Shown here: in pieces, positions 38,101 to 51,336 of the stretch
Layout of the letters: every line of letters begins with the position of its first letter
Position numbering within the stretch: the stretch's first letter is position 1
Assembly: GCF_008642335.1 (NCBI RefSeq)
Contig: NZ_CP029191.1
Location: 5,394,001-5,458,000, forward strand
DNA: 64,000 bases
Reading direction: 5' to 3'
Source: Streptomyces venezuelae
GTDB lineage: Bacteria > Actinomycetota > Actinomycetes > Streptomycetales > Streptomycetaceae
Notes under the pieces: model-generated
Database searches by the model: none
What the model was told of the DNA's origin: nothing
Seen by the model: the letters and a program-made list of their open reading frames with translations, nothing else
Position numbers and translations under genes: made by a program

Positions 38101-41100
38101 GGCTCGACGGCCTCACCGAGGCGCTCGCCGCCGTCGCCCGGGGCGAGGACACGCCCGCCGCCGTCACCGGCACCGTCCCGGCCGTCGGGGCGGGCGGTCT
38201 CGCCCTGGTCTTCTCCGGGCAGGGCTCGCAGCGCGCCGGCATGGGACAGGAGCTGTACGAGCGGTACCCCGTCTTCGCCGCGGCCTTCGACGCCGTGTGC
38301 GCCGCCGTCGACGCGCACCTCGACGGGTACGCCGAACACCCCCTGCGTGACGTCGTGTTCGCGCCCGAGGGCTCGGCCCTCGCGCCGCTGCTGCAGCAGA
38401 GCATGTACACCCAGACGGGCCTGTTCGCCCTCGAAGTCGCCCTCCTCGAACTGCTCAGGGAATGGGGAGTGACCCCCGGGCACGTCATGGGCCACTCGCT
38501 CGGCGAGATCACCGCGGCCTACGCGGCGGACGTCCTCTCGCTGTCCGACGCGTGCGCCCTCGTCGCGGCCCGCGGACGCCTCATGCAGGCCCTGCCGGAG
38601 GGCGGCGCGATGGTGGCCGTCGCGGCGGGCGAGGAGGAGACCCGCGCGTACATCGCGGAGGCGGGCCTTGCCGACGCCGTCGGGATCGCCGCCGTCAACG
38701 GCCCGCAGGCCGTCGTCGTCTCCGGCGACGAGGCCGCCGCGCTCGACGTCGCCGACCACTTCCGGGCCGCGGGCCACCGCGTGCACCGCCTCGCGGTGTC
38801 GCACGCGTTCCACTCGCACCGCATGGACGCCATGCTCGACGAGTTCGCCGACGCGCTCGCCGACCTGTCCTTCAACCCGCCCCGCATACCCGTCATCTCG
38901 AACCTGACCGGCGGTCCTGTCGACGCCGAACGCCTGTGCACCGTTCAGTACTGGGTGGAGCATGTCCGCGGCGCCGTCCGCTTCGCCGACGGTGTGCGCG
39001 CCCTCGCCGAGCACGGCGTCCGCGCCTTCCTGGAGGTCGGCGCCGACGCCGCCGTGACCCCCATGGCGCACGCCACGCTCGACGAGTGCCTCGGGGACGA
39101 CGGATACGTCGCCGTGGCCACCCTCAAGTCCGGGCAGGACGAGGCCCTCGCCCTGACGCGGGCCCTCGCAGAGACATACGTGACCGGCACCCCGGTGCGC
39201 TGGCACCGGCTGCTGCCGGGCGGCCGCCCCACCGAACTGCCGGGCTACCCCTTCGCGGGCCGGCGCTACTGGCAGGACGCGGCCGCCTCCACGGTCGGCA
39301 TCCGCGCCGCGGGCCTCACCGGCACCCGGCACCCGCTGCTCGGCGCCGCCGTCCACCTGCCCGACGGACAGACGGTGCTCACCGGGCGCATCCTGCCCGG
39401 CGCCCACCCGTGGCTCGCCGACCACGCGATCGGCGGCACGGTGCTGCTGCCCGGCACCGCCTTCCTCGACCTGGCGCTGCACGCGGGCGCCGAGACGGGC
39501 TGCCCGGCAGTCGAGGAACTGACGCTGCAGGCACCGCTGTTGCTCCCCGCCGACTCCGCCGTCTACCTGCAGGTGGTCGTCGGCGCCCCGGACGCGACAG
39601 GCCGCCGTACGGTCGCCGTCCACTCGTCGTCCGCCCCGGCCTCCGGCACCGAACCGCAGGTCCAGCACGCGACGGGCACCCTGACCGCCACGCCCGCGCA
39701 CCCCGGCGACGCGGCGGAGCCGGTGCCCGCCGACGCCGAGCGCATCCCGGTCGACGGCCTCTACGCCGACCTGGCCGCCCGCGGCTACGGCTACGGTCCC
39801 GCCTTCCAGGGCCTGCGCGCCGCCTGGCGTACGCCCGACGCGCTCCACGCGGAGGCCGAACTCCCCGCGCAGCCCGGCACGTTCGGCATCCACCCGGCGC
39901 TCCTCGACGCCGCGCTGCACGCCATCACCCTCGGCGTGCCGTCACTGCCCGGCACGGACGGGCCGCGACCGCTGCTCCCGTTCTCCTGGACGGGCGTCAC
40001 CCTGCACGCGTCGGGGGCCGCGGCGGTACGGGTCAGGCTCACCGCCACCGCCGACGGCGCCGTCTCCCTGACGGCCGTCGACACCGCGGGGCAGCCCGTC
40101 GTCACCGTGGACGCGCTGCTGCTGCGGCCGATGGCCGCGGCCGCGGTCACGACGCCCGGCGGGGACGGCGGACTCCACCTGCGCTGGCGCCCGGTGGCCG
40201 TCCCGGAAACCTCCGGGGCGCCCGTTCACGGCGTCACGGTGACCGAGGTCGGGCCCGGGTCCGAAGGCCACGGTGACGGCGACGGTGAGGTGCAGGCCCG
40301 GCTCTCCGAAGTGCTCGTGCGCGTGCAGCGCTTCCTGGCGGAAACGGCGGGCGAGGATTCCGGCGACGCCGACGAACGGCTCGTCGTCGTCACCCGCGGC
40401 GACATGATGGACCGCCCCGACCCGGCGACCGCCGCCGTATGGGGTCTGATCCGGGCCGCCCGTGCGGAGCACCCCGGTCGTCTGCTGCTCGTCGACGTCG
40501 ACGCCCGCACCGCCCGCTCCGCGGACGCCGTCGCGGCGGCCGTCGCCACCGGCGAACCCGAGCTCGCCTGGCGCGACGGGCAGGCGTACGTGCCGCGGCT
40601 GAGCCGCACCGCTCCCGACCTGCTCGTCCTGCCGGACGACGCGTCCGAGTGGCGCCTTGAGACGACCGGCGAGGGCACGGACTCCGCAGATCCCGCGGAC
40701 GTCGGCGACCTCGCGCTCGTACCCGTCGTCTCCGAGACGCCCCTCGCCCCTCAGGAGATCCGGGTCGCGATCCGCGCCGCGGGCGTCGGCGCCGACGACC
40801 TGGCCGACAGCGGCCGGGCCATCGGGATCGAAGGCGCCGGAGTCGTGACCGAAGTCGGCGCGGAGGTCACGGCACCCGCCGTGGGCGACCGTGTCTGGGG
40901 CGTCTTCCCCGAGGGCGGCGCCGCCGCCAGGACCGCCGTCACCGACCACCGTTCCGTCGCCCGCCTGCCGAAGGCCCTGACCTTCGCGGAGGCAGCGGCG
41001 GCGGCGACCCCGTACCTCGCCGCCTGGCACGCACTCGTGGACGAGGGCGGCCTCCGGGCGGGGCGGGGGCAGCGGGTGCTGATCCACGCGGCCACCGACC

Positions 41101-43046
41101 GCGTGAGTTCTGCCGATGCCGCCGACCCCGTCGGCCTCGCCGCGGTGCACATCGCCCGGCACCTGGGCGCCGAGGTCTACGCTTCCGCGCCGCCCGCCGC
41201 CCACGACGCCCTGCGCGACGCGGGGCTCGACGGCACGCACCTCACCGGGCCCGAACCCGCCGACATCGCCCAGCGCGTACCGGCCGGCCTCGACCTCGTC
41301 GTCGGCCCGCACCGCAGCACCGGCGCCGAGGTGGCAGCGGCCCTGCTGCTCACCGCCGACGGCCGGTACGTCGCCGTCGACGCGCGGGCCGCGGTCACCG
41401 CCCTCGACGCGGGACGGCGGCAGGAGATCCTCACCGAACTCTCCGGCCTGCTCGACTCCGGGGCGCTGCGCGCGCTGCCGTTCACGGCGTACGACATCCG
41501 GTCCGCCACGGAAGTGCTCCACGGCTCCCACAGCTCCCACGACTCCCAGCGCTCCCGCGCGGCAACCACGCCCCACGGCCGCTCCGTCCTCACCGTCCCC
41601 CGCCCCATCGACCCCGACGGCACCGTCGTCCTCACCGGTGCGAGCGGCACCCTCGGCCGGCTGGTCCTGCGCCGCCTGGTCGCCGAGCACGGCGTGCGCA
41701 ACGTCCTGCTGCTCAGCCGCAGCGGTACGGAGGCCCCCGGTGACCTCCTCGACGTCCTCGACACCCTGGACGTACGCGACGACGGCCTCCGGATCCGCTC
41801 CGTGGCCTGCGACGTGGCCGACCGCGAGCAACTGGCCGCGGCCCTCGCGGGCATCCCCGCCGAACATCCACTGACCGCGGTCGTGCACACCGCGGGCGTC
41901 CTGGACGACGGGATTCTCGCGTCCCTCACCCCGGAGCGCCTCGCCACCGTGCTGCGCCCGAAGGCGGACGCCGTACGGGCCCTGCACGACGTGACGGCGG
42001 GCGCCGATCTCGCCGCCTTCGTGGTGTTCTCCTCGGTCGCCGGGGTCCTCGGCTCGGCGGGGCAGGCCAACTACGCCGCCGCCAACGCCTACCTGGACGC
42101 GTACGCGGCCCGCAGGCACGCGGCCGGTGCCCCCGCGGTGTCCGTGGCCTGGGGCCTGTGGCAGGAGACCAGTTCGATGACGGCCGGGCTCGGCGCCGCC
42201 GACCTCGGCCGGATCGCCCGCACCGGACTGCTGCCCACCACCACCGAGGAGGGCCTCGCCGCGTTCGACCTGGCGCTCACGGCGGCCATGCCGCACCTCG
42301 TCCCGGTACACGTCGACACCGCGGCTCTGCGGACGGCCGACACCGTGCCGCCGCTGCTGCGGGACCTGGCGCCCGCGCCGCGACGCCGGACCGCGTCGAG
42401 CGCGCCGACGGCACCCGCCGAGTCGCTGGAGAGCAAGCTGCGCGGGCTCCCGGCCGAGCAGCGCACCGCGCTCCTGCTCGACCTCGTCCTCGCGGACGTC
42501 GCCCAGGTGCTCGGGCACGGTGATCCGCGCGGCGTCTCCGCCGACGGGGCGTTCCGCGACCTCGGGTTCGACTCGCTGACCGCGGTGGAGCTCCGCAACA
42601 GGATCAGCGGCCGGATCGGCGTGAAGCTCAGCGCGACCGCGGTGTTCGACCACCCGAGCCCGCGCGCCCTGGTCGACCATCTGGCGACGAAGCTCACGCC
42701 GGCACCGGCTCCCACACCGGTACCGACACCGGCCGCCGAGGAGCAGCCCGGCTACGAGGGGATCATGGCCGACCTCGCCCGGATCGGCGCCCGGCTGAAC
42801 GGGCTGCGGCTCACCGGCGGCCAGCGCGCCGCCCTCGCCGAGACCGTCCGCTGCCTGACCGAACCGCCGGCGCACGGACACCCCGTCCAGACCGAGGACG
42901 AACCGGCGCTCGCGGAGCCGCCCGCGGACCTGGAGGCCGCCACGGCGGCGGAGGTCCTGGACTTCGTCACCAACAACCTCGGCATCTCCCTCCCGAGCGA
43001 TGTCACGCCCGACACGTACGCCACGCCCGCCACCGACCAGAGTTGA
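23178..43046 (+). CDS. type I modular polyketide synthase, loading module plus modules 1-3
   Basis: A 6622-residue PKS. Loading: KS with Gln176 replacing the catalytic Cys (KSQ, a decarboxylase), AT (Ser634) and ACP (Ser942). Module 1: KS (Cys1183), AT with GHSQGE and YASH 1736-1739 (methylmalonyl), DH (His1942), KR (Tyr2487, LDD motif, B-type), ACP (Ser2656). Module 2: KS (Cys2892), methylmalonyl AT (Ser3346, YASH 3443-3446), DH (His3649), KR (Tyr4216, LDD), ACP (Ser4387). Module 3: KS (Cys4624), AT with HAFH 5209-5212 (malonyl), DH (His5416), degenerate ER (about 5825-6140), KR (Tyr6299, LDD), ACP (Ser6466). A helical C-terminal docking region (6530-6622) follows. ATG 23178 has no clear Shine-Dalgarno. 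It ends 10 bp before the next PKS gene. Confidence 0.96.
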   Translation: MKASRSDEQRTGEARGTAIAVIGASCRVPSASTPAQLWSLLMEGTDAVSAWPAERGAGSPSWRGGFLDDVASFDAAFFGIAPDEAAAMDPQQRLALELVWEAMEDAGVRDDRLRGSRTGVFVGVSSDDYAGLAARGGTPGPGGPHDFTGRHRAVIANRVSWHLGLRGPSLAVDAAQASSLVAVHLACESIRSGDADLAFAAGVNLILSPESMRATANLGALSAKGRCATFDENADGFVRGEGGGVVLLKPLDRALADGDRVYCVIEGSAVNNDGGGERLTDPDADGQRDVLRRAYADAGISPDTVQYVELHGTGTPVGDPVEAAAVADVIARGGAEGDAGREPLRVGSVKTNLGHLEAAAGIVGLLKAALSLRHRQLPPTLHFTAPNPAIPLDDLNLRVQTEPTDWPAPDGQLVAGVSSFGIGGTNCHVVLAEAPERAATHDDTPAAAQDDTLRPAARRPLPWVLSARTEEALAAQAARLHTYVQEHPASSNADIAHSLAAGRSTWEHRAVVVGKDGDDLAAGLARLHEQAVSGVAEPGGTAFLFSGVGSHRVGMGRELYETYPVFAAALDDVLDHFVPGLDLRTVLLGDDDAAAAEALDGMRYMQPALFAFQVALYRLVTSWGVTPDLLVGHSFGEIVAAHVSGALPLAHAAALVAARGELMEQLPPGGAMIAVEATEEELLTALDGVDDVSVGVINGPRAVVLSGADESVTRIADALAADGHRTSRLRVKNAAHSPLMAPMLDEFARRIHGLDVDEPAVPIVSTVTGRTGAALTEEYWIGHLSATVRFHDALAECRARGVTRFVELGPGSVLTPLVAPDETETAVALQHRDHPEAQALLTGLATAWTAGTPVDWAAVVGPARRVDLPTYAFQRRRHWLDERPAPEEAEEHIGSATLALRDRIRTEPDGFLVRWLADHMAYLTGTAAVDPAATFRDLGLDSVLSVELRNRLVSATGLRMPASILFDYPTLRDLADHLHERIVGALAPAPGAPADTEVAAGTTVAAADDDDPVAIVGMACRLPGGIDSPQRLWEALAAGVDATSDFPEDRGWDLANLFDPDPANPGTTYTLRGGFLTGAGDFDAEFFGISPREAAAMDPQQRLLLETAWEALERTGIDPDSLRRSRTGVFVGATNMEYGPHLDAPTDGTEGFRLTGNTSSVASGRISYQLGLEGPAMTVDTACSSSLVALHLAVQAIRNGECSLALAGGVTVLSTPGMFVEFSRQRGLAADGRCKPFSDDADGTGWAEGVGLLVVERLSEARRRGHQVLAVVRGSAVNQDGGSNGLTAPNGPSQQRVIRDALASARLTSADVDVVEAHGTGTSLGDPIEAQALLATYGQGRDAGRPLWLGSVKSNIGHTQAAAGVAGVIKMVQAMRNGVMPRSLNVSAPSRHVDWESGAVSVLAAQQEWPELDRPRRSAVSSFGISGTNAHVILEAAPVDVAPVEAGADAGEAPVSVVPWVLSARSEAALAEQAGRLAARLGEGELLGLRDVAHTLVSGRAALEHRAVVLGSDVGELSAALGELAAGREASGVVSGRVGSGAADAGAVFVFPGQGSQWVGMARELLGFSPVFASRMAECGAALEPFVDGWSLLDVVREGDEELLRRVDVVQPVLFAVMVSLAELWRSLGVRPAAVVGHSQGEIAAACVAGALSLGDAARVVALRSRAIVRLAGKGGMVSVLAPEAQVVGRLTAGLQVAVVNGPEQVVVSGSPDELDAFMAVCEADGVQVRRIAVDYASHSPQVEELRDELLDVLAPIEPQAGQVPLFSTVTGDVIDTTGMDAEYWFTNLRQTVRFDAALKSLLGAGHRVFVESSPHPVLVGAVTQAAEGEGVAGVTAVGTLRRNEGGSARLLQSLAEVYVAGLAVDWSPWVAGGRLVELPTYAFQRRRHWLPAGRSVVDAAGLGLRAAGHPLLGAAVALAPQEGLVLTGQLSLHTYPWLEDHAVYGTVILPGTAFVELALHAGDEVGCGAVEELTLERPLVLAPGVSTSVQVSVGAPDEAGRRTISVHSRVQDAEVHADQGAEWVRHAVGVLADGAAAEAGTERLEGQWPPAGAERVDVADAYETLADLGYGYGPVFQGLRAVWRAGDDLFADVRLPTEPDEFGVHPALLDAALHPLLAGEIVVPFSWSGVRLHSVGASALRVRLSRDADGAVRLAAFDGAGLPVVSVDELRLQKMSREQLGAAVAGGDPLYEVRWVDVPVPAAPGRELPADVVVAHVEPGGDAGARVAEVLETVQRFLAESAEEARLVVVTRGGMTDTPDPATAAVWGLLRSAQTEQPGRIVVVDVPEGSDTDTDTEAVVASALACGEPQLALDGDRVVAARVMTVPAEAGAAVAWDPDGTVLITGASGALGQLFARHLVAEYGVRHLLLVSRRGGEGSEELAAALTGAGATVTFAACDVADREGLAAVLAGIPEDRPLTAVIHAAGVLDDGIVTALTAERVDTVWRPKAEGARLLDELTRDADLAAFVLFSSAANVMGTAGQGNYAAANAYLDALALARRAEGLAATSLAWGLWAGDSAMTAHLDAADIARLSRGGLGAMSTSQGLALFDAALAADRTTVVPARFDLPALRNQAAQDRLPAVFKSLVRAPVRRAVAPTAEEASSWAAGMAALDEGERRDALLELVRGQVSLVLGLGTGASVEADRAFRDLGFDSLTGLELRQRLQTVTGLRLPSTLVFDYPTPTVLVGYLLEEIGGTDAVSALQAPAAAGGVVPDDDDPIVIVGMACRFPGGIRSPQELWQATLDGVDAITDFPEDRDWDLANLFDPDPGHIGTSYSRRGGFLAGAGDFDAEFFGISPREAAAMDPQQRLLLETAWEALERTGIDPDSLRGSRTGVFTGLMYHDYGTWLGEATEDVEGLMITGNSGGVASGRISYQLGLEGPAMTVDTACSSSLVALHLAVQAIRNGECSLALAGGVTVMSTPTTFVEFSRQRAMSVDGRCKAFSDDADGAGWAEGVGLLVVERLSEARRRGHQVLAVVRGSAVNQDGGSNGLTAPNGPSQQRVIRDALASARLTSADVDVVEAHGTGTSLGDPIEAQALLATYGQGRDAERPLWLGSVKSNIGHTQAAAGVAGIIKMVQAMRNGVMPRTLHADTPSHHVDWESGQVRLLTENQEWAELDRPRRSGVSSFGIGGTNAHVILEAAPVDVAPDAVGADAGEAPVSVVPWVLSARSEAALAEQAGRLAARLGEGEQLGLRDVAHTLVSGRAGLEHRAVVLGSDVHELASALGELAAGRAASGVVSGRAGSSGGGAVFVFPGQGSQWVGMARELLGFSPVFASRMAECGAALEPFVDGWSLLDVVREGDEELLRRVDVVQPVLFAVMVSLAELWRSLGVRPAAVVGHSQGEIAAACVAGALSLGDAARVVALRSRAIVRLAGKGGMVSVLAPEAQVVGRLTAGLQVAVVNGPEQVVVSGSPGELDAFMDACEGDGVQVRRIAVDYASHSPQVEELRDELLDVLAEIQPRAGQVPLFSTVTGDVIDTAVMDAEYWFTNLRQTVRFDAALKSLLGAGHRVFVESSPHPVLVGAVSQAAEGEGVAGVTAVGSLRRNEGGSARLLQSLAEVYVAGLAVDWSPWVAGGRLVELPTYAFQRRRHWLPAGRSVVDAAGLGLRPAGHPLLGAAVRIAGGDEVVLTGRLSRATHPWLDDHGVFGTVLLPGTAFIEMTLRAADEVGCGAIEELTLERPLVLAEDAQVSVQVSVGAPDDTGRRTVTVHSQVQDGDAAVDVTGGADWVRHAVGVLADIGADAGSRSGSVASDERLVGQWPPAGAERVDVTDAYETLADLGYGYGPVFQGLRAVWRDGDELFAEVQLPVDADEFGIHPALLDAALHPLPSGDLWVPFSWSGVRLHSVGASALRVRLSRDADGAVRLVAFDGAGLPVVSVDELRLQKMSREQLGAAVAGGDPLYEVRWVDVPVPAVPGAELPADVVVAYVEPGGDVRTSVAGVLETVQGFLTASADDESSRLAVVTRGGIAGTLPDPATAAVWGLLRSAQTEHPGRILVVDVSTEDASASGETQSALLTALASGEPQLAQRGAKLTAPRLAPVSADTDTATDTDAATPVPAWNPDGTVLITGAGGSLGGLVARHVVAEYGVRHLLLVSRRGAEGSEVLAAELTGAGATVTFAACDVADREGLAAALAEIPDDHPLTAVIHAAGVLDDGIVTALTPDRIDTVMRPKVDGARHLHELTRDAGLAAFVLFSSAAGVMGTAGQGNYAAANTYLDALAHARRAEGLAATSLAWGLWAGGDSAMTAHLDETDIARLTRGGLAPMTPAQGLALFDAALAADRATLFPARLDLPALRNQAAQDRLPAVFKSLVRAPARRAAAATGAGQASSWVAEMAALEAGERQEALLELVRGQVALVLGIGSGASVEADRAFRELGLDSLTGLELRQRLQTVTGLRLPSTLVFDYPTPTALADFLREEIGGTDAVSAAPVPAAAGGGTSDDDDDPIVIVGMACRFPGGIRSPQELWQATLDGVDAITDFPDDRGWDIADLYDPDPDRPGKTYTRRGGFLHDAAVFEPEFFGISPREAAAMDPQQRLLLETAWEALERTGIAPDSLRGSRTGVFTGLMPMEYGPPLHEPVEGMDGFRMLGSASSVASGRISYQLGLEGPAMTIDTACSSSLVALHLAVQAIRNGECSLALAGGVTVMSTPTTFVEFSRQRAMSVDGRCKAFSDDADGAGWAEGVGLLVVERLSEARRLGHRVHAVVRGSAVNQDGGSNGMTAPNGPSQQRVIRDALASARLTSADVDVVEAHGTGTSLGDPIEAQALLATYGQGRDAGRPLWLGSVKSNIGHTQAAAGVAGIIKMVQAMRNGVMPRTLHADTPSRHVDWESGAVSVLAAQQEWPELDRPRRSAVSSFGISGTNAHVILEAAPEDTSTPENEPAPTSAPAPAGAPAPVDTPAPTLPWTLSARTADGLRRQAARLLDHLAEHEHEHEHAENTAPDPRDIGHTLATGRALMDHRAVVLGTGLDGLTEALAAVARGEDTPAAVTGTVPAVGAGGLALVFSGQGSQRAGMGQELYERYPVFAAAFDAVCAAVDAHLDGYAEHPLRDVVFAPEGSALAPLLQQSMYTQTGLFALEVALLELLREWGVTPGHVMGHSLGEITAAYAADVLSLSDACALVAARGRLMQALPEGGAMVAVAAGEEETRAYIAEAGLADAVGIAAVNGPQAVVVSGDEAAALDVADHFRAAGHRVHRLAVSHAFHSHRMDAMLDEFADALADLSFNPPRIPVISNLTGGPVDAERLCTVQYWVEHVRGAVRFADGVRALAEHGVRAFLEVGADAAVTPMAHATLDECLGDDGYVAVATLKSGQDEALALTRALAETYVTGTPVRWHRLLPGGRPTELPGYPFAGRRYWQDAAASTVGIRAAGLTGTRHPLLGAAVHLPDGQTVLTGRILPGAHPWLADHAIGGTVLLPGTAFLDLALHAGAETGCPAVEELTLQAPLLLPADSAVYLQVVVGAPDATGRRTVAVHSSSAPASGTEPQVQHATGTLTATPAHPGDAAEPVPADAERIPVDGLYADLAARGYGYGPAFQGLRAAWRTPDALHAEAELPAQPGTFGIHPALLDAALHAITLGVPSLPGTDGPRPLLPFSWTGVTLHASGAAAVRVRLTATADGAVSLTAVDTAGQPVVTVDALLLRPMAAAAVTTPGGDGGLHLRWRPVAVPETSGAPVHGVTVTEVGPGSEGHGDGDGEVQARLSEVLVRVQRFLAETAGEDSGDADERLVVVTRGDMMDRPDPATAAVWGLIRAARAEHPGRLLLVDVDARTARSADAVAAAVATGEPELAWRDGQAYVPRLSRTAPDLLVLPDDASEWRLETTGEGTDSADPADVGDLALVPVVSETPLAPQEIRVAIRAAGVGADDLADSGRAIGIEGAGVVTEVGAEVTAPAVGDRVWGVFPEGGAAARTAVTDHRSVARLPKALTFAEAAAAATPYLAAWHALVDEGGLRAGRGQRVLIHAATDRVSSADAADPVGLAAVHIARHLGAEVYASAPPAAHDALRDAGLDGTHLTGPEPADIAQRVPAGLDLVVGPHRSTGAEVAAALLLTADGRYVAVDARAAVTALDAGRRQEILTELSGLLDSGALRALPFTAYDIRSATEVLHGSHSSHDSQRSRAATTPHGRSVLTVPRPIDPDGTVVLTGASGTLGRLVLRRLVAEHGVRNVLLLSRSGTEAPGDLLDVLDTLDVRDDGLRIRSVACDVADREQLAAALAGIPAEHPLTAVVHTAGVLDDGILASLTPERLATVLRPKADAVRALHDVTAGADLAAFVVFSSVAGVLGSAGQANYAAANAYLDAYAARRHAAGAPAVSVAWGLWQETSSMTAGLGAADLGRIARTGLLPTTTEEGLAAFDLALTAAMPHLVPVHVDTAALRTADTVPPLLRDLAPAPRRRTASSAPTAPAESLESKLRGLPAEQRTALLLDLVLADVAQVLGHGDPRGVSADGAFRDLGFDSLTAVELRNRISGRIGVKLSATAVFDHPSPRALVDHLATKLTPAPAPTPVPTPAAEEQPGYEGIMADLARIGARLNGLRLTGGQRAALAETVRCLTEPPAHGHPVQTEDEPALAEPPADLEAATAAEVLDFVTNNLGISLPSDVTPDTYATPATDQS
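27819..28577 (+). repeat. 759-bp acyltransferase cassette, copy 1 (module 1)
   Basis: Core of the methylmalonyl AT. It is nearly identical, with no length change, to 32940-33698 and 44728-45486. It uses TTG, GTG, GGT and GCT codons far more than flanking PKS sequence, which prefers CTC, GTC, GGC and GCC. Confidence 0.85.
32940..33698 (+). repeat. 759-bp acyltransferase cassette, copy 2 (module 2)
   Basis: Second near-identical copy. Between modules 1 and 2 the similarity extends beyond the cassette on both sides, including the linker ending [18 protein letters not shown] and parts of KS, DH and KR. Confidence 0.85.
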
Positions 43047-43056
43047 GAGTGAGTTC

Positions 43057-46000
43057 ATGCCCACCGAGAACGAACTGCTCCAATACCTCAAGGCGGTCTC
43101 GCAGGAACTGCACGCCACCCGAGGGCGGTTGCAGAGCCTGGAGGACCGTCGCAGCGAGCCCGTGGCGATCGTCGGGATGAGCTGCCGGCTGCCCGGCGGC
43201 GTGTCCTCGCCGGACCACCTGTGGGACGTCGTCCTCAAGGGCGAGGACATGATCGGCAACTTCCCCGCCGACCGCGGCTGGGACGTCGACGCCCTCTACG
43301 ACCCGGAGCCCGGCAACCCCGGCAAGACCTACACCCGCTCCGGCGGCTTCCTGCACGACGCGGCGGACTTCGACCCGGCCTTCTTCGGCATCACGCCCCG
43401 CGAGGCCCACGGCATGGACCCGCAGCACCGCCTCATGCTGGAGGCGTCGTGGCAGGCCCTGGAGAGCGCGGGCATCAACCCGCAGACCCTCAAGGACACC
43501 GCCACCGGTGTCTTCGCCGGGTCCTTCCACCACGACTACGACCCCGGCGGCGGCAGCGTCGGCAGCCTCGTGTCCGGCCGCGTCTCCTACGCACTCGGCC
43601 TCCAGGGCCCGGCCGTCACCGTCGACACGGCCTGCTCCTCCTCGCTGGTGGCCCTGCACCAGGCCGTGCAGTCGCTGCGCGACGGCGAGTGCACGCTCGC
43701 CCTGGCGGGCGGCGTGACCGTGCTGTCCACGCCCGGCGTCTTCATCGAGTTCTCCCGCCAGCGCGGCCTCGCCGCCGACGGCCGCTGCAAGTCGTACGCC
43801 ACCGCCGCCGACGGCACCGGCTGGGGCGAGGGCGTGGCCGTACTGGCCCTGGAGCGCCTGTCCGACGCGGAACGCAACGGCCACCGGGTCCTCGCCGTCG
43901 TGCGGGGCAGCGCGGTGAACCAGGACGGCGCGTCGAACGGCCAGACCGCGCCCAACGGACCCGCCCAGCAGCGCGTCATTCAGGACGCCCTCGCCTCGGC
44001 CGGGCTGACGACCGCGGACGTCGACGTCGTCGAGGGCCACGGCACCGGCACGACCCTCGGCGACCCGATCGAGGCGCAGGCGCTGCTCGCCACGTACGGC
44101 CAAGGCCGGGACCCGGAACGCCCGTTGTGGCTCGGTTCGGTCAAGTCCAACATCGGGCACACCCAGGCGGCGGCCGGTGTCGCGGGCATCATCAAGATGG
44201 TCCAGGCGATGCGGCACGGCATCATGCCCAGCACGCTGCACGTCGACGAGCCCTCGCGCCACGTCGACTGGACCGAGGGCCAGGTCAGGCTCCTCACGGA
44301 GAACCGCCCGTGGCCCGAGGGCGACCGCCCGCGCCGGGCCGGTGTCTCGTCGTTCGGCTACAGCGGCACGAACGCCCACGTGATCGTGGAGGCCGCTCCA
44401 GCACCACAGTCCTCGCCGCGCGTCGCCGAGTTGGAGCCGTCGGACGACGGTTCCCTGGTGCTGCCGTGGGTGCTGTCGGCGAGGAGCGAGGCCGCGCTCG
44501 CCGAGCAGGCCGAGAGGCTGCTGGCCCGGCTCGACGAGGGCGGGCTGCCGGGGCTGCGGGACGTGGGCCACACGCTGGCGGAGGGGCGTGCGGTGCTGGA
44601 GCGCCGGGCGGTCGTGCTGGGCAGCGACATCGACGAACTCACCGCCGCCTTGACCGAGTTGGCGGCAGGACGTGCGGCCCCCGGTGTCGTATCCGGGCGT
44701 GCCGTGACGAACGCCTCCAGTGGTGCGGTGTTCGTGTTCCCGGGGCAGGGTTCGCAGTGGGTCGGGATGGCTCGGGAGCTGTTGGAGTTCTCGCCGGTGT
44801 TCGCGTCGCGGATGGCGGAGTGTGGTGCTGCGCTTGAGCCGTTTGTGGATGGCTGGTCGCTGCTTGATGTGGTGCGGGAGGGCGACGAGGAGGCGCTGCG
44901 TCGGGTTGATGTGGTGCAGCCGGTGTTGTTCGCGGTGATGGTGTCGCTGGCGGAGTTGTGGCGTTCGCTGGGGGTGCGGCCTGCTGCGGTGGTGGGGCAT
45001 TCGCAGGGTGAGATTGCTGCGGCGTGCGTAGCCGGTGCGCTGTCGTTGGGTGATGCGGCGCGAGTCGTCGCGTTGCGGTCGCGGGCGATCGTGCGGCTGG
45101 CGGGTAGGGGCGGGATGGTGTCCGTTCTGGCGCCGGAGGCTCAGGTTGTGGGGCGGTTGAGTTCCGGGCTGCAGGTGGCTGTGGTGAACGGGCCTGAGCA
45201 GGTCGTGGTGTCGGGTTCGCCTGGCGAGCTGGATGCGTTCATGGCCGTGTGTGAGGCCGATGGGGTGCAGGTGCGGCGGATCGCCGTGGACTATGCCTCG
45301 CATTCGCCGCAGGTCGAGGAGCTGCGGGATGAGCTGCTGGATGTGCTCGCGGAGATCCAGCCGCAGGCCGGGCAGGTCCCGCTGTTCTCCACGGTCACCG
45401 GTGACGTGATCGACACGGCGGTGATGGATGCGGAGTACTGGTTCACGAATCTTCGGCAGACCGTCCGGTTCGACGCCGCGCTGAAGAACCTGATGGGCGC
45501 CGGGCATCGCGTCTTCGTCGAGTCCAGCCCGCATCCCGTGCTCCTCGGCGCCGTCGTGCAGTACGCCGATCACCTCCGTACGAAGGGTGTGACCGCCGTG
45601 GGCACGCTCCGGCGGAACGAGGACGAGAAGGCTCAGCTGCTCCGTGGTCTGGCCGAGGTGTTCGTCGCCGGTGCCGACGTGAACTGGTCGCTGTGGCTCG
45701 CGGGCGGCGAGCTCGTCGAGCTGCCGACGTACGCCTTCCAGCGCCGCCGGTACTGGCAGCCCGCCGCGGCCGCCTCCGCCGACGTCGGCTCCGCGGGCCT
45801 GGAAGCCGTACGGCACCCGCTGCTCGGCGCGTCCGTGCCTCTCGCCGACAGCGACGACGTCGTCCTCACCGGGCGCCTGTCCCGCGCCGCGCAGCCCTGG
45901 CTGGCGGACCACGCGGTCTTCGGCACGGTCATCCTGCCCGGCACCGCCTTCGTCGAGCTGGCCCTGCGCGCCGCCGACGAGGTGGGCTGCGACACGGTGC

Positions 46001-49000
46001 GGGACCTGACCCTCACCGCGCCGCTGCGCCTGCCCGAACAGGGCGAGGTCGACGTACAGGTGCAGATCGGCGGCGCGCACGGCACGGACGGTGCGGATGG
46101 CGCGGGGCGTCCCCTCGACGTCTACGCCCGGCCCCGCACGTCCGACGGTTCCGGGACGTGGACCCGCCACGCGTCCGCGCTCCTGACGACCGGTGGCACG
46201 GCGACGGACACTTCCGGCGACAACCCGCTGTACGGCGCCGCCTGGCCGCCCGCGGGCGCCGAACGCCTGGACGCCGCCGCGCACTACGACACGATGGCGG
46301 ACGCGGGCCTGGAGTACGGGCCCGCGTTCCAGGGCCTCTCCGACGTGTGGCGGCTCGACGGCGAGATCCTCGCGCAGGTCGCCCTGCCCGGCCGGCAGGC
46401 GGAGGAGGCGCGGCGCTTCGGCGCCCACCCCGCCCTCCTCGACGCCGCGCTGCAGGCCGCCGCCGTCGACAGCCTCGACGGCGCCACGCCGCTGCCGTTC
46501 TCCTTCGGCTCGGTCACCCTGCACAGCCGGGGCGCGAACGAGGTGCGGGTACGCATCGTGCCCACCGGCGACGACACGTTCACGGTCGAGGCGGCCGACC
46601 CGTCCGGTACACCGGTCGCGCGCATCGACTCCCTCCTCGTACGCCCGGTGGCCGCAGGCGATCTCGCCGCTCCGGACAGCAGCACGCGGTCGCTGCTCTC
46701 CCTCGCCTGGACGCCGCACGCGGCGGGCGACGGCGGGACGGGTGCGGGGACGGACACCTCGGACGTCACGGTCCTCGACGTCGCCGCGGCCGTCGGTGAC
46801 ACCGGCACTGGCACCAACACCGACGCCGCCCGTGCGCGGGCCGTTCTCCAGGACACCCTGGTCCGGGTGCAGGAGTGGCTCGCTCAGGACCGGCCCGCGT
46901 CGGCCCGCCTGGTCGTGCTGACCCGGCACGCCGTGCTCACGGGGGCCGAGGCGCCAGGCGCCCCGCTCGACCTGGCCCAGGCCTCCGTATGGGGCCTCGC
47001 CAGGGCCGCCCGCGCGGAGAACCCAGGCCGCGTGATCCTCGTGGACACGGATACCGCTACCGGCGCTGACGGGCTCGACCAGGACGCTTTCACCGGTGTA
47101 CTGCGTTCCGGCGCACCCGAACTTGCCCTGCGGGACGGCAAGTTGTACGTACCGTCCCTCCGCCCCGAAGACACGCAAGCCACCCAGACCACCCGAGCCA
47201 CCCCCCGTACCTCTCCCGCCGCCGCTCTCGGCACCGGCACCGTCCTCATCACGGGCGGCACCAGCGGCCTCGGCGCGCAGGTCGCCCGGCACGCCGCCCG
47301 GCTCGGTGCCCGGCACCTTCTCCTGCTGTCGCGGCGCGGCCCCGAGAGCGAGGGCGTGGCGGCCCTGAGGGACGAACTCACCGCCTCCGGAGCCCGGGTC
47401 ACCGTCGTCGCGTGTGACGCGGCCGACCGTGAGCAACTGGCCCGTGTCCTGCGCCAGTTGCCGCCGGAGTATCCGCTGACCGCCGTCGTCCACGCCGCGG
47501 GCATACTCCGTGACGCCGTCGTCGAGTCCATCGACGCGGACAGCCTGAACGCCGTGCTGCGGCCGAAGTCCGACGCCGTCTGGAACCTCCACACGCTGAC
47601 CGAGGGCACCGAGCTCTCCGCCTTCGTCGTCTTCTCCTCCCTCGCCGGCGTCCTCGGCGGTGCGGGACAGGGCAGTTACGCCGCCGCCAACGCGTTCCTC
47701 GACGCGCTGATGCAGCAGCGCTGCCGTACCGGACTGCCCGGACTCTCCCTGGCCTGGGGCCTGTGGGCCGAGGCGACCGGCATGACCGGGCACCTCGGCG
47801 ACGACGATCTGGAGCGGATCAACCGCGGCGGCATCGCCGCGCTCACCACCGAGCAGGGGCTCGCGCTCCTCGACGCGGCGCTCACCCGGGACGCGGACGA
47901 CGCGCTGCTCCTGGCGGCCGCCCTCAACGAACCCGTCCTGCGCACCACCGAACCGGCGCTGCTGCCCCCGCTCCTCGCGGGCCTGTACCCACCGCGCCGC
48001 CGCCTCGCGGGATCCCGCGAGGGACGCCCGGCGGACGCCGGCGGGCGGCTCTCCCTCGACTCGCGGGACGCGGTCGTCGAACGGCTGCGGTACCGGTTCG
48101 CCGCGACGATGGGCTTCGGCACCGACGAGCTCGACGCCGGCGCGGCACTCGTCGGGCAGGGCCTCGACTCCGTGATGGCCATGCAGATCCGCAGCCTGAT
48201 CGAGGCGGACTTCGGCCAGTCCCTGCCGATCGCCTCGCTGTTCAACGGAGCGAGTGTCGACTCGATCGCCGACCAGCTGATCGCGGGCGCGGGGGCCGTC
48301 GAGGCGGCGCCCGAGGGTGCGGCCGCCTCGGAGCACGCCGAGGGTGCCGAGATCGTCCACGACGTCGTACGCCACCCGGCCACCCGCGACGTCGTACGCC
48401 TCCTCCGCGCCGAACAGCACGGCACGCCCGGCGTCACCCACCACATCGGACTCGCCGTGCGCCTCACCGCGCCGACGACCCCGGAGCGGCTCGCCGAGGT
48501 CGTCGCCTCGCTCGCCGCCCGGCACGCCGCGCTGCGCACCGCGATCGTCCAGGACGCCGACGGCGTACAGCAGTTGGAGGTACGCCGCACGCTCGACGGC
48601 GACCTGGTGCGGTGGTCGGACGTCGCCGAGGACACCGACGTCGACGAGCGGCTGTGCGCGCTGATGGAGCCGCCGTTCGACCTGGCCGCGGCGCCGCTGT
48701 GGCGGTTCGAGCTGCTCGCGCGCCCGTCCGGCGAGCAGGTCCTCGTGTTCGGCGCGCACCACGCGGTCTCCGACCTGGCGTCGCTGATGCTCGTGGCGCA
48801 CGGTCTGGGCGCCGGGCTCGCGGGGGCGCAGCCGCCCGCCGAGGTCACCAACCGCGACATCGACCTGCTGCTGCGCGCACAGAGTGCACAAAGTGCTCAG
48901 AGCGGGTCCGCCGCGCCCTCCGGGGCGCCGTCGGACGCGGGGGACTGGCGTGCGGACTTCGCGGGCGCGGGACGGCTCGACCTGGAGCTGGCCGCGCCGC

Positions 49001-51336
49001 GTCCCGCGCAGCGGTCGTACCGCTCGGCCATGCACCTCGCCGAGCTGCCGCGCGAGCTCCAGGAGCGGGTGGAGAGCCGGGCCAGGGGCCTCGGCATCAC
49101 GCCCGCCGCGTTCTGGCTCGGCGCGCTGACCGCGCACCTCGCGCGGCTGCGCGACCGGGACCGGTTCGTCCTCGCCGTCCCCGTGGACACCCGCATGCAC
49201 GTGGGGGCGCTCGACGCCGTCGGCTACTTCGGGCTGCCGATCCCGTACGCCGCCCAGGTCGACGCCGACGACACCGCCGAGGACGTCCTGCGGCGCACCG
49301 ACGGCCGGCTCAGCCGGGTCCTGGAGCGCGGCGTCACGTTCTTCGACGCGATGTCGGCGCTCGTCCAGGAGGGCCTGTACCGCAAGGACGCGCCGCTCGT
49401 CGAGGTCTACTTCAACTACATGCCGCCGCAGGCCGGGGCGGCGGAGGGCCTTCACATCGTCCCCGCGGGCACCGGCTACTCCGACCTCGACCTGATGGTC
49501 ACGGTCATGCCGGGCCTCGGGAAGGTCGGCCTGGAGTACAACACGGACGTACTCGACGACGCGTCGTGTGCGTCGCTCGCGGAGGACTTCCTGCGGCTCG
49601 CCGAGGAGTTCGCGGCGGACGCGACGACACCGGCGCGACGGGCGGCCGCGCCCGCGCCCACAGCGCCCCTCGCCACCCCCGACCCCACACCCCGACTCGC
49701 TGTGGCCGCGACCTTCGCCCTCGGCAACCTCCCGGCCATGCTGTCCTTCGCCGTACGGGAAGGCGGGGTCGAGGGAGGGCCGTTCGACGTGGTGGAGGCG
49801 CCGTACCACCAGGTCCTCGCGAGCCTGCACGATCCGGGCAGCGTGTTCGTGCAGGGGGCGACGGCCGCCGGGCTCGTCCTGCTGCGCCCCGGCGACCTCA
49901 CCCGCTTCACGGACGAAGCGAGCGGACCCGAGCACGCCCTGCTCGACCAGCTCGCCGACGAGTACCCGGCCGCGCTGCGCTCCCTCGCCGAGCGCACCCG
50001 TAAGCCGCTCGTCGTCGCCTTCCTGCCCGAGAGCTTCCTGCCCGAGAGCGCGGACGACGGACGCCTGTGCGACTGGGAACGGCGGGTGACGGGGCGCCTC
50101 GCGGACGTCCCCGGCATCGCCGTCCTGCCCTCCGACACGTGGACCGGCGACGACTATCCGGTGGCGGACGTGTTCGACGCCCACACCGACGCGATGGCCC
50201 ACCTGCCGTTCCAGGACGAGTTCCAGGCACTGGTGGCGCTGCGCCTCGCCGACGTCCTCCAGCAGGTGTGCCGGCGGGCGCCCAAGGTGATCGTCGTCGA
50301 CGGCGACGAGACGCTGTGGAGCGGTGTCGCGGGCGAGGTCGGCCCGGAGAACGTCGACTTCACCGGGGCGCGTGCGCTGCTCGCGGCGCGGCTCCTCCAG
50401 TGGCGGGAGGCGGGCGTCCTGCTCGCCATGGTCTCCAACAACGACGAGGAGACCGTGCACCGCATCCTCGACCGGCCCGACAGTCCGCTGCGTCGCGAAC
50501 ACTTCGCGGCGATCTCCGCGGCCTGGGAACCCAAGTGGACCCGGATCACGCGGATCGCCGACGACCTCCGTCTCGGCCTCGACAGCTTCCTCTTCCTCGA
50601 CGACAACCCGGTCGAGATCGCCGGTGTACGCGCCCAGTTGCCTGAGGTGCTCTGCCTCACGTGCCCGAGCGCGGACGAACTCGCGGAGTTCGTGGCGCGG
50701 TTGTGGCCGATGGTGCCGCGGGCGGCGACGGCGGAGGACTCGGCGCGGGCCGACTTCTACCGCCAGGAGCAGGTGCGCGACGAGGCGAGGGCCCAGCTCG
50801 GCTTCGCCGAGTTCCTGGCGAACCTCCGGCTCGAACTCGACATCGAGCCGGTGAACGAGGAGACCGCCGAGCGCACGGTGCAGCTCAGCAGGCGCACCAA
50901 CCAGTTCAACCTGCGGCCCCGCCCGCTGGACGACGCGGAGCTGGCGCGGCTGCGGCAGAGCGGGGAGGTGTGGACGGCGACCGCGCGGGACCGCTTCGGC
51001 GCGTACGGGCAGATCGGCGTCCTCGCCGTCACCGTCGACGGCGACGCGCTCGAAGTCGTCGCCTGGATGATGAGCTGCCGCGTGCTCGGCCGGGGCGTCG
51101 AGGACCGGCTCCTGCAGTGGCTCGCGGACCGGGCCGAGGCACACGGCTGCACCGCGGTGCGGCTGATCGCCGAGAACACGCCCCGCAACATCCCCGCCCG
51201 ACGCCTCGTGTCCCGCCTCGGCGGCGGCGACGTCGACGCGCCACGCCTGGAGGCGGCGGTGGGGCTCGCACACCTTCGGGAGTTCCGTTCCTGGGACCCC
51301 GCATCGGATCACGCAGCGGAGGACAGCAATGCCTGA
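43057..51336 (+). CDS. type I PKS module 4 fused to condensation and FkbH glyceryl-loading domains
   Basis: A 2759-residue hybrid. An N-terminal docking coiled coil (1-33, [20 protein letters not shown]) matches the upstream C-terminal docking region. Module 4 has KS (Cys193), methylmalonyl AT (Ser649, YASH 746-749), DH (His952), KR (Tyr1541; LRD at the LDD position, so probably still B-type) and an ACP with [11 protein letters not shown] (Ser1705). Next is an NRPS-like condensation domain (about 1770-2190) with HHAVSD at 1901-1906, the active HHxxxD. The C-terminal FkbH-like domain (about 2212-2770) has DGDETLW (Asp2415, Asp2417), [14 protein letters not shown] and a GNAT-like tail. FkbH proteins convert 1,3-bisphosphoglycerate to a glyceryl-S-carrier. 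There is no thioesterase. The stop overlaps the next start. Confidence 0.94.
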   Translation: MPTENELLQYLKAVSQELHATRGRLQSLEDRRSEPVAIVGMSCRLPGGVSSPDHLWDVVLKGEDMIGNFPADRGWDVDALYDPEPGNPGKTYTRSGGFLHDAADFDPAFFGITPREAHGMDPQHRLMLEASWQALESAGINPQTLKDTATGVFAGSFHHDYDPGGGSVGSLVSGRVSYALGLQGPAVTVDTACSSSLVALHQAVQSLRDGECTLALAGGVTVLSTPGVFIEFSRQRGLAADGRCKSYATAADGTGWGEGVAVLALERLSDAERNGHRVLAVVRGSAVNQDGASNGQTAPNGPAQQRVIQDALASAGLTTADVDVVEGHGTGTTLGDPIEAQALLATYGQGRDPERPLWLGSVKSNIGHTQAAAGVAGIIKMVQAMRHGIMPSTLHVDEPSRHVDWTEGQVRLLTENRPWPEGDRPRRAGVSSFGYSGTNAHVIVEAAPAPQSSPRVAELEPSDDGSLVLPWVLSARSEAALAEQAERLLARLDEGGLPGLRDVGHTLAEGRAVLERRAVVLGSDIDELTAALTELAAGRAAPGVVSGRAVTNASSGAVFVFPGQGSQWVGMARELLEFSPVFASRMAECGAALEPFVDGWSLLDVVREGDEEALRRVDVVQPVLFAVMVSLAELWRSLGVRPAAVVGHSQGEIAAACVAGALSLGDAARVVALRSRAIVRLAGRGGMVSVLAPEAQVVGRLSSGLQVAVVNGPEQVVVSGSPGELDAFMAVCEADGVQVRRIAVDYASHSPQVEELRDELLDVLAEIQPQAGQVPLFSTVTGDVIDTAVMDAEYWFTNLRQTVRFDAALKNLMGAGHRVFVESSPHPVLLGAVVQYADHLRTKGVTAVGTLRRNEDEKAQLLRGLAEVFVAGADVNWSLWLAGGELVELPTYAFQRRRYWQPAAAASADVGSAGLEAVRHPLLGASVPLADSDDVVLTGRLSRAAQPWLADHAVFGTVILPGTAFVELALRAADEVGCDTVRDLTLTAPLRLPEQGEVDVQVQIGGAHGTDGADGAGRPLDVYARPRTSDGSGTWTRHASALLTTGGTATDTSGDNPLYGAAWPPAGAERLDAAAHYDTMADAGLEYGPAFQGLSDVWRLDGEILAQVALPGRQAEEARRFGAHPALLDAALQAAAVDSLDGATPLPFSFGSVTLHSRGANEVRVRIVPTGDDTFTVEAADPSGTPVARIDSLLVRPVAAGDLAAPDSSTRSLLSLAWTPHAAGDGGTGAGTDTSDVTVLDVAAAVGDTGTGTNTDAARARAVLQDTLVRVQEWLAQDRPASARLVVLTRHAVLTGAEAPGAPLDLAQASVWGLARAARAENPGRVILVDTDTATGADGLDQDAFTGVLRSGAPELALRDGKLYVPSLRPEDTQATQTTRATPRTSPAAALGTGTVLITGGTSGLGAQVARHAARLGARHLLLLSRRGPESEGVAALRDELTASGARVTVVACDAADREQLARVLRQLPPEYPLTAVVHAAGILRDAVVESIDADSLNAVLRPKSDAVWNLHTLTEGTELSAFVVFSSLAGVLGGAGQGSYAAANAFLDALMQQRCRTGLPGLSLAWGLWAEATGMTGHLGDDDLERINRGGIAALTTEQGLALLDAALTRDADDALLLAAALNEPVLRTTEPALLPPLLAGLYPPRRRLAGSREGRPADAGGRLSLDSRDAVVERLRYRFAATMGFGTDELDAGAALVGQGLDSVMAMQIRSLIEADFGQSLPIASLFNGASVDSIADQLIAGAGAVEAAPEGAAASEHAEGAEIVHDVVRHPATRDVVRLLRAEQHGTPGVTHHIGLAVRLTAPTTPERLAEVVASLAARHAALRTAIVQDADGVQQLEVRRTLDGDLVRWSDVAEDTDVDERLCALMEPPFDLAAAPLWRFELLARPSGEQVLVFGAHHAVSDLASLMLVAHGLGAGLAGAQPPAEVTNRDIDLLLRAQSAQSAQSGSAAPSGAPSDAGDWRADFAGAGRLDLELAAPRPAQRSYRSAMHLAELPRELQERVESRARGLGITPAAFWLGALTAHLARLRDRDRFVLAVPVDTRMHVGALDAVGYFGLPIPYAAQVDADDTAEDVLRRTDGRLSRVLERGVTFFDAMSALVQEGLYRKDAPLVEVYFNYMPPQAGAAEGLHIVPAGTGYSDLDLMVTVMPGLGKVGLEYNTDVLDDASCASLAEDFLRLAEEFAADATTPARRAAAPAPTAPLATPDPTPRLAVAATFALGNLPAMLSFAVREGGVEGGPFDVVEAPYHQVLASLHDPGSVFVQGATAAGLVLLRPGDLTRFTDEASGPEHALLDQLADEYPAALRSLAERTRKPLVVAFLPESFLPESADDGRLCDWERRVTGRLADVPGIAVLPSDTWTGDDYPVADVFDAHTDAMAHLPFQDEFQALVALRLADVLQQVCRRAPKVIVVDGDETLWSGVAGEVGPENVDFTGARALLAARLLQWREAGVLLAMVSNNDEETVHRILDRPDSPLRREHFAAISAAWEPKWTRITRIADDLRLGLDSFLFLDDNPVEIAGVRAQLPEVLCLTCPSADELAEFVARLWPMVPRAATAEDSARADFYRQEQVRDEARAQLGFAEFLANLRLELDIEPVNEETAERTVQLSRRTNQFNLRPRPLDDAELARLRQSGEVWTATARDRFGAYGQIGVLAVTVDGDALEVVAWMMSCRVLGRGVEDRLLQWLADRAEAHGCTAVRLIAENTPRNIPARRLVSRLGGGDVDAPRLEAAVGLAHLREFRSWDPASDHAAEDSNA
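44728..45486 (+). repeat. 759-bp acyltransferase cassette, copy 3 (module 4)
   Basis: Third near-identical copy, in a module whose KS, DH and KR differ from those of modules 1 and 2. Similarity falls off sharply at both ends, which is the pattern expected from domain replacement by recombination. Confidence 0.85.
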
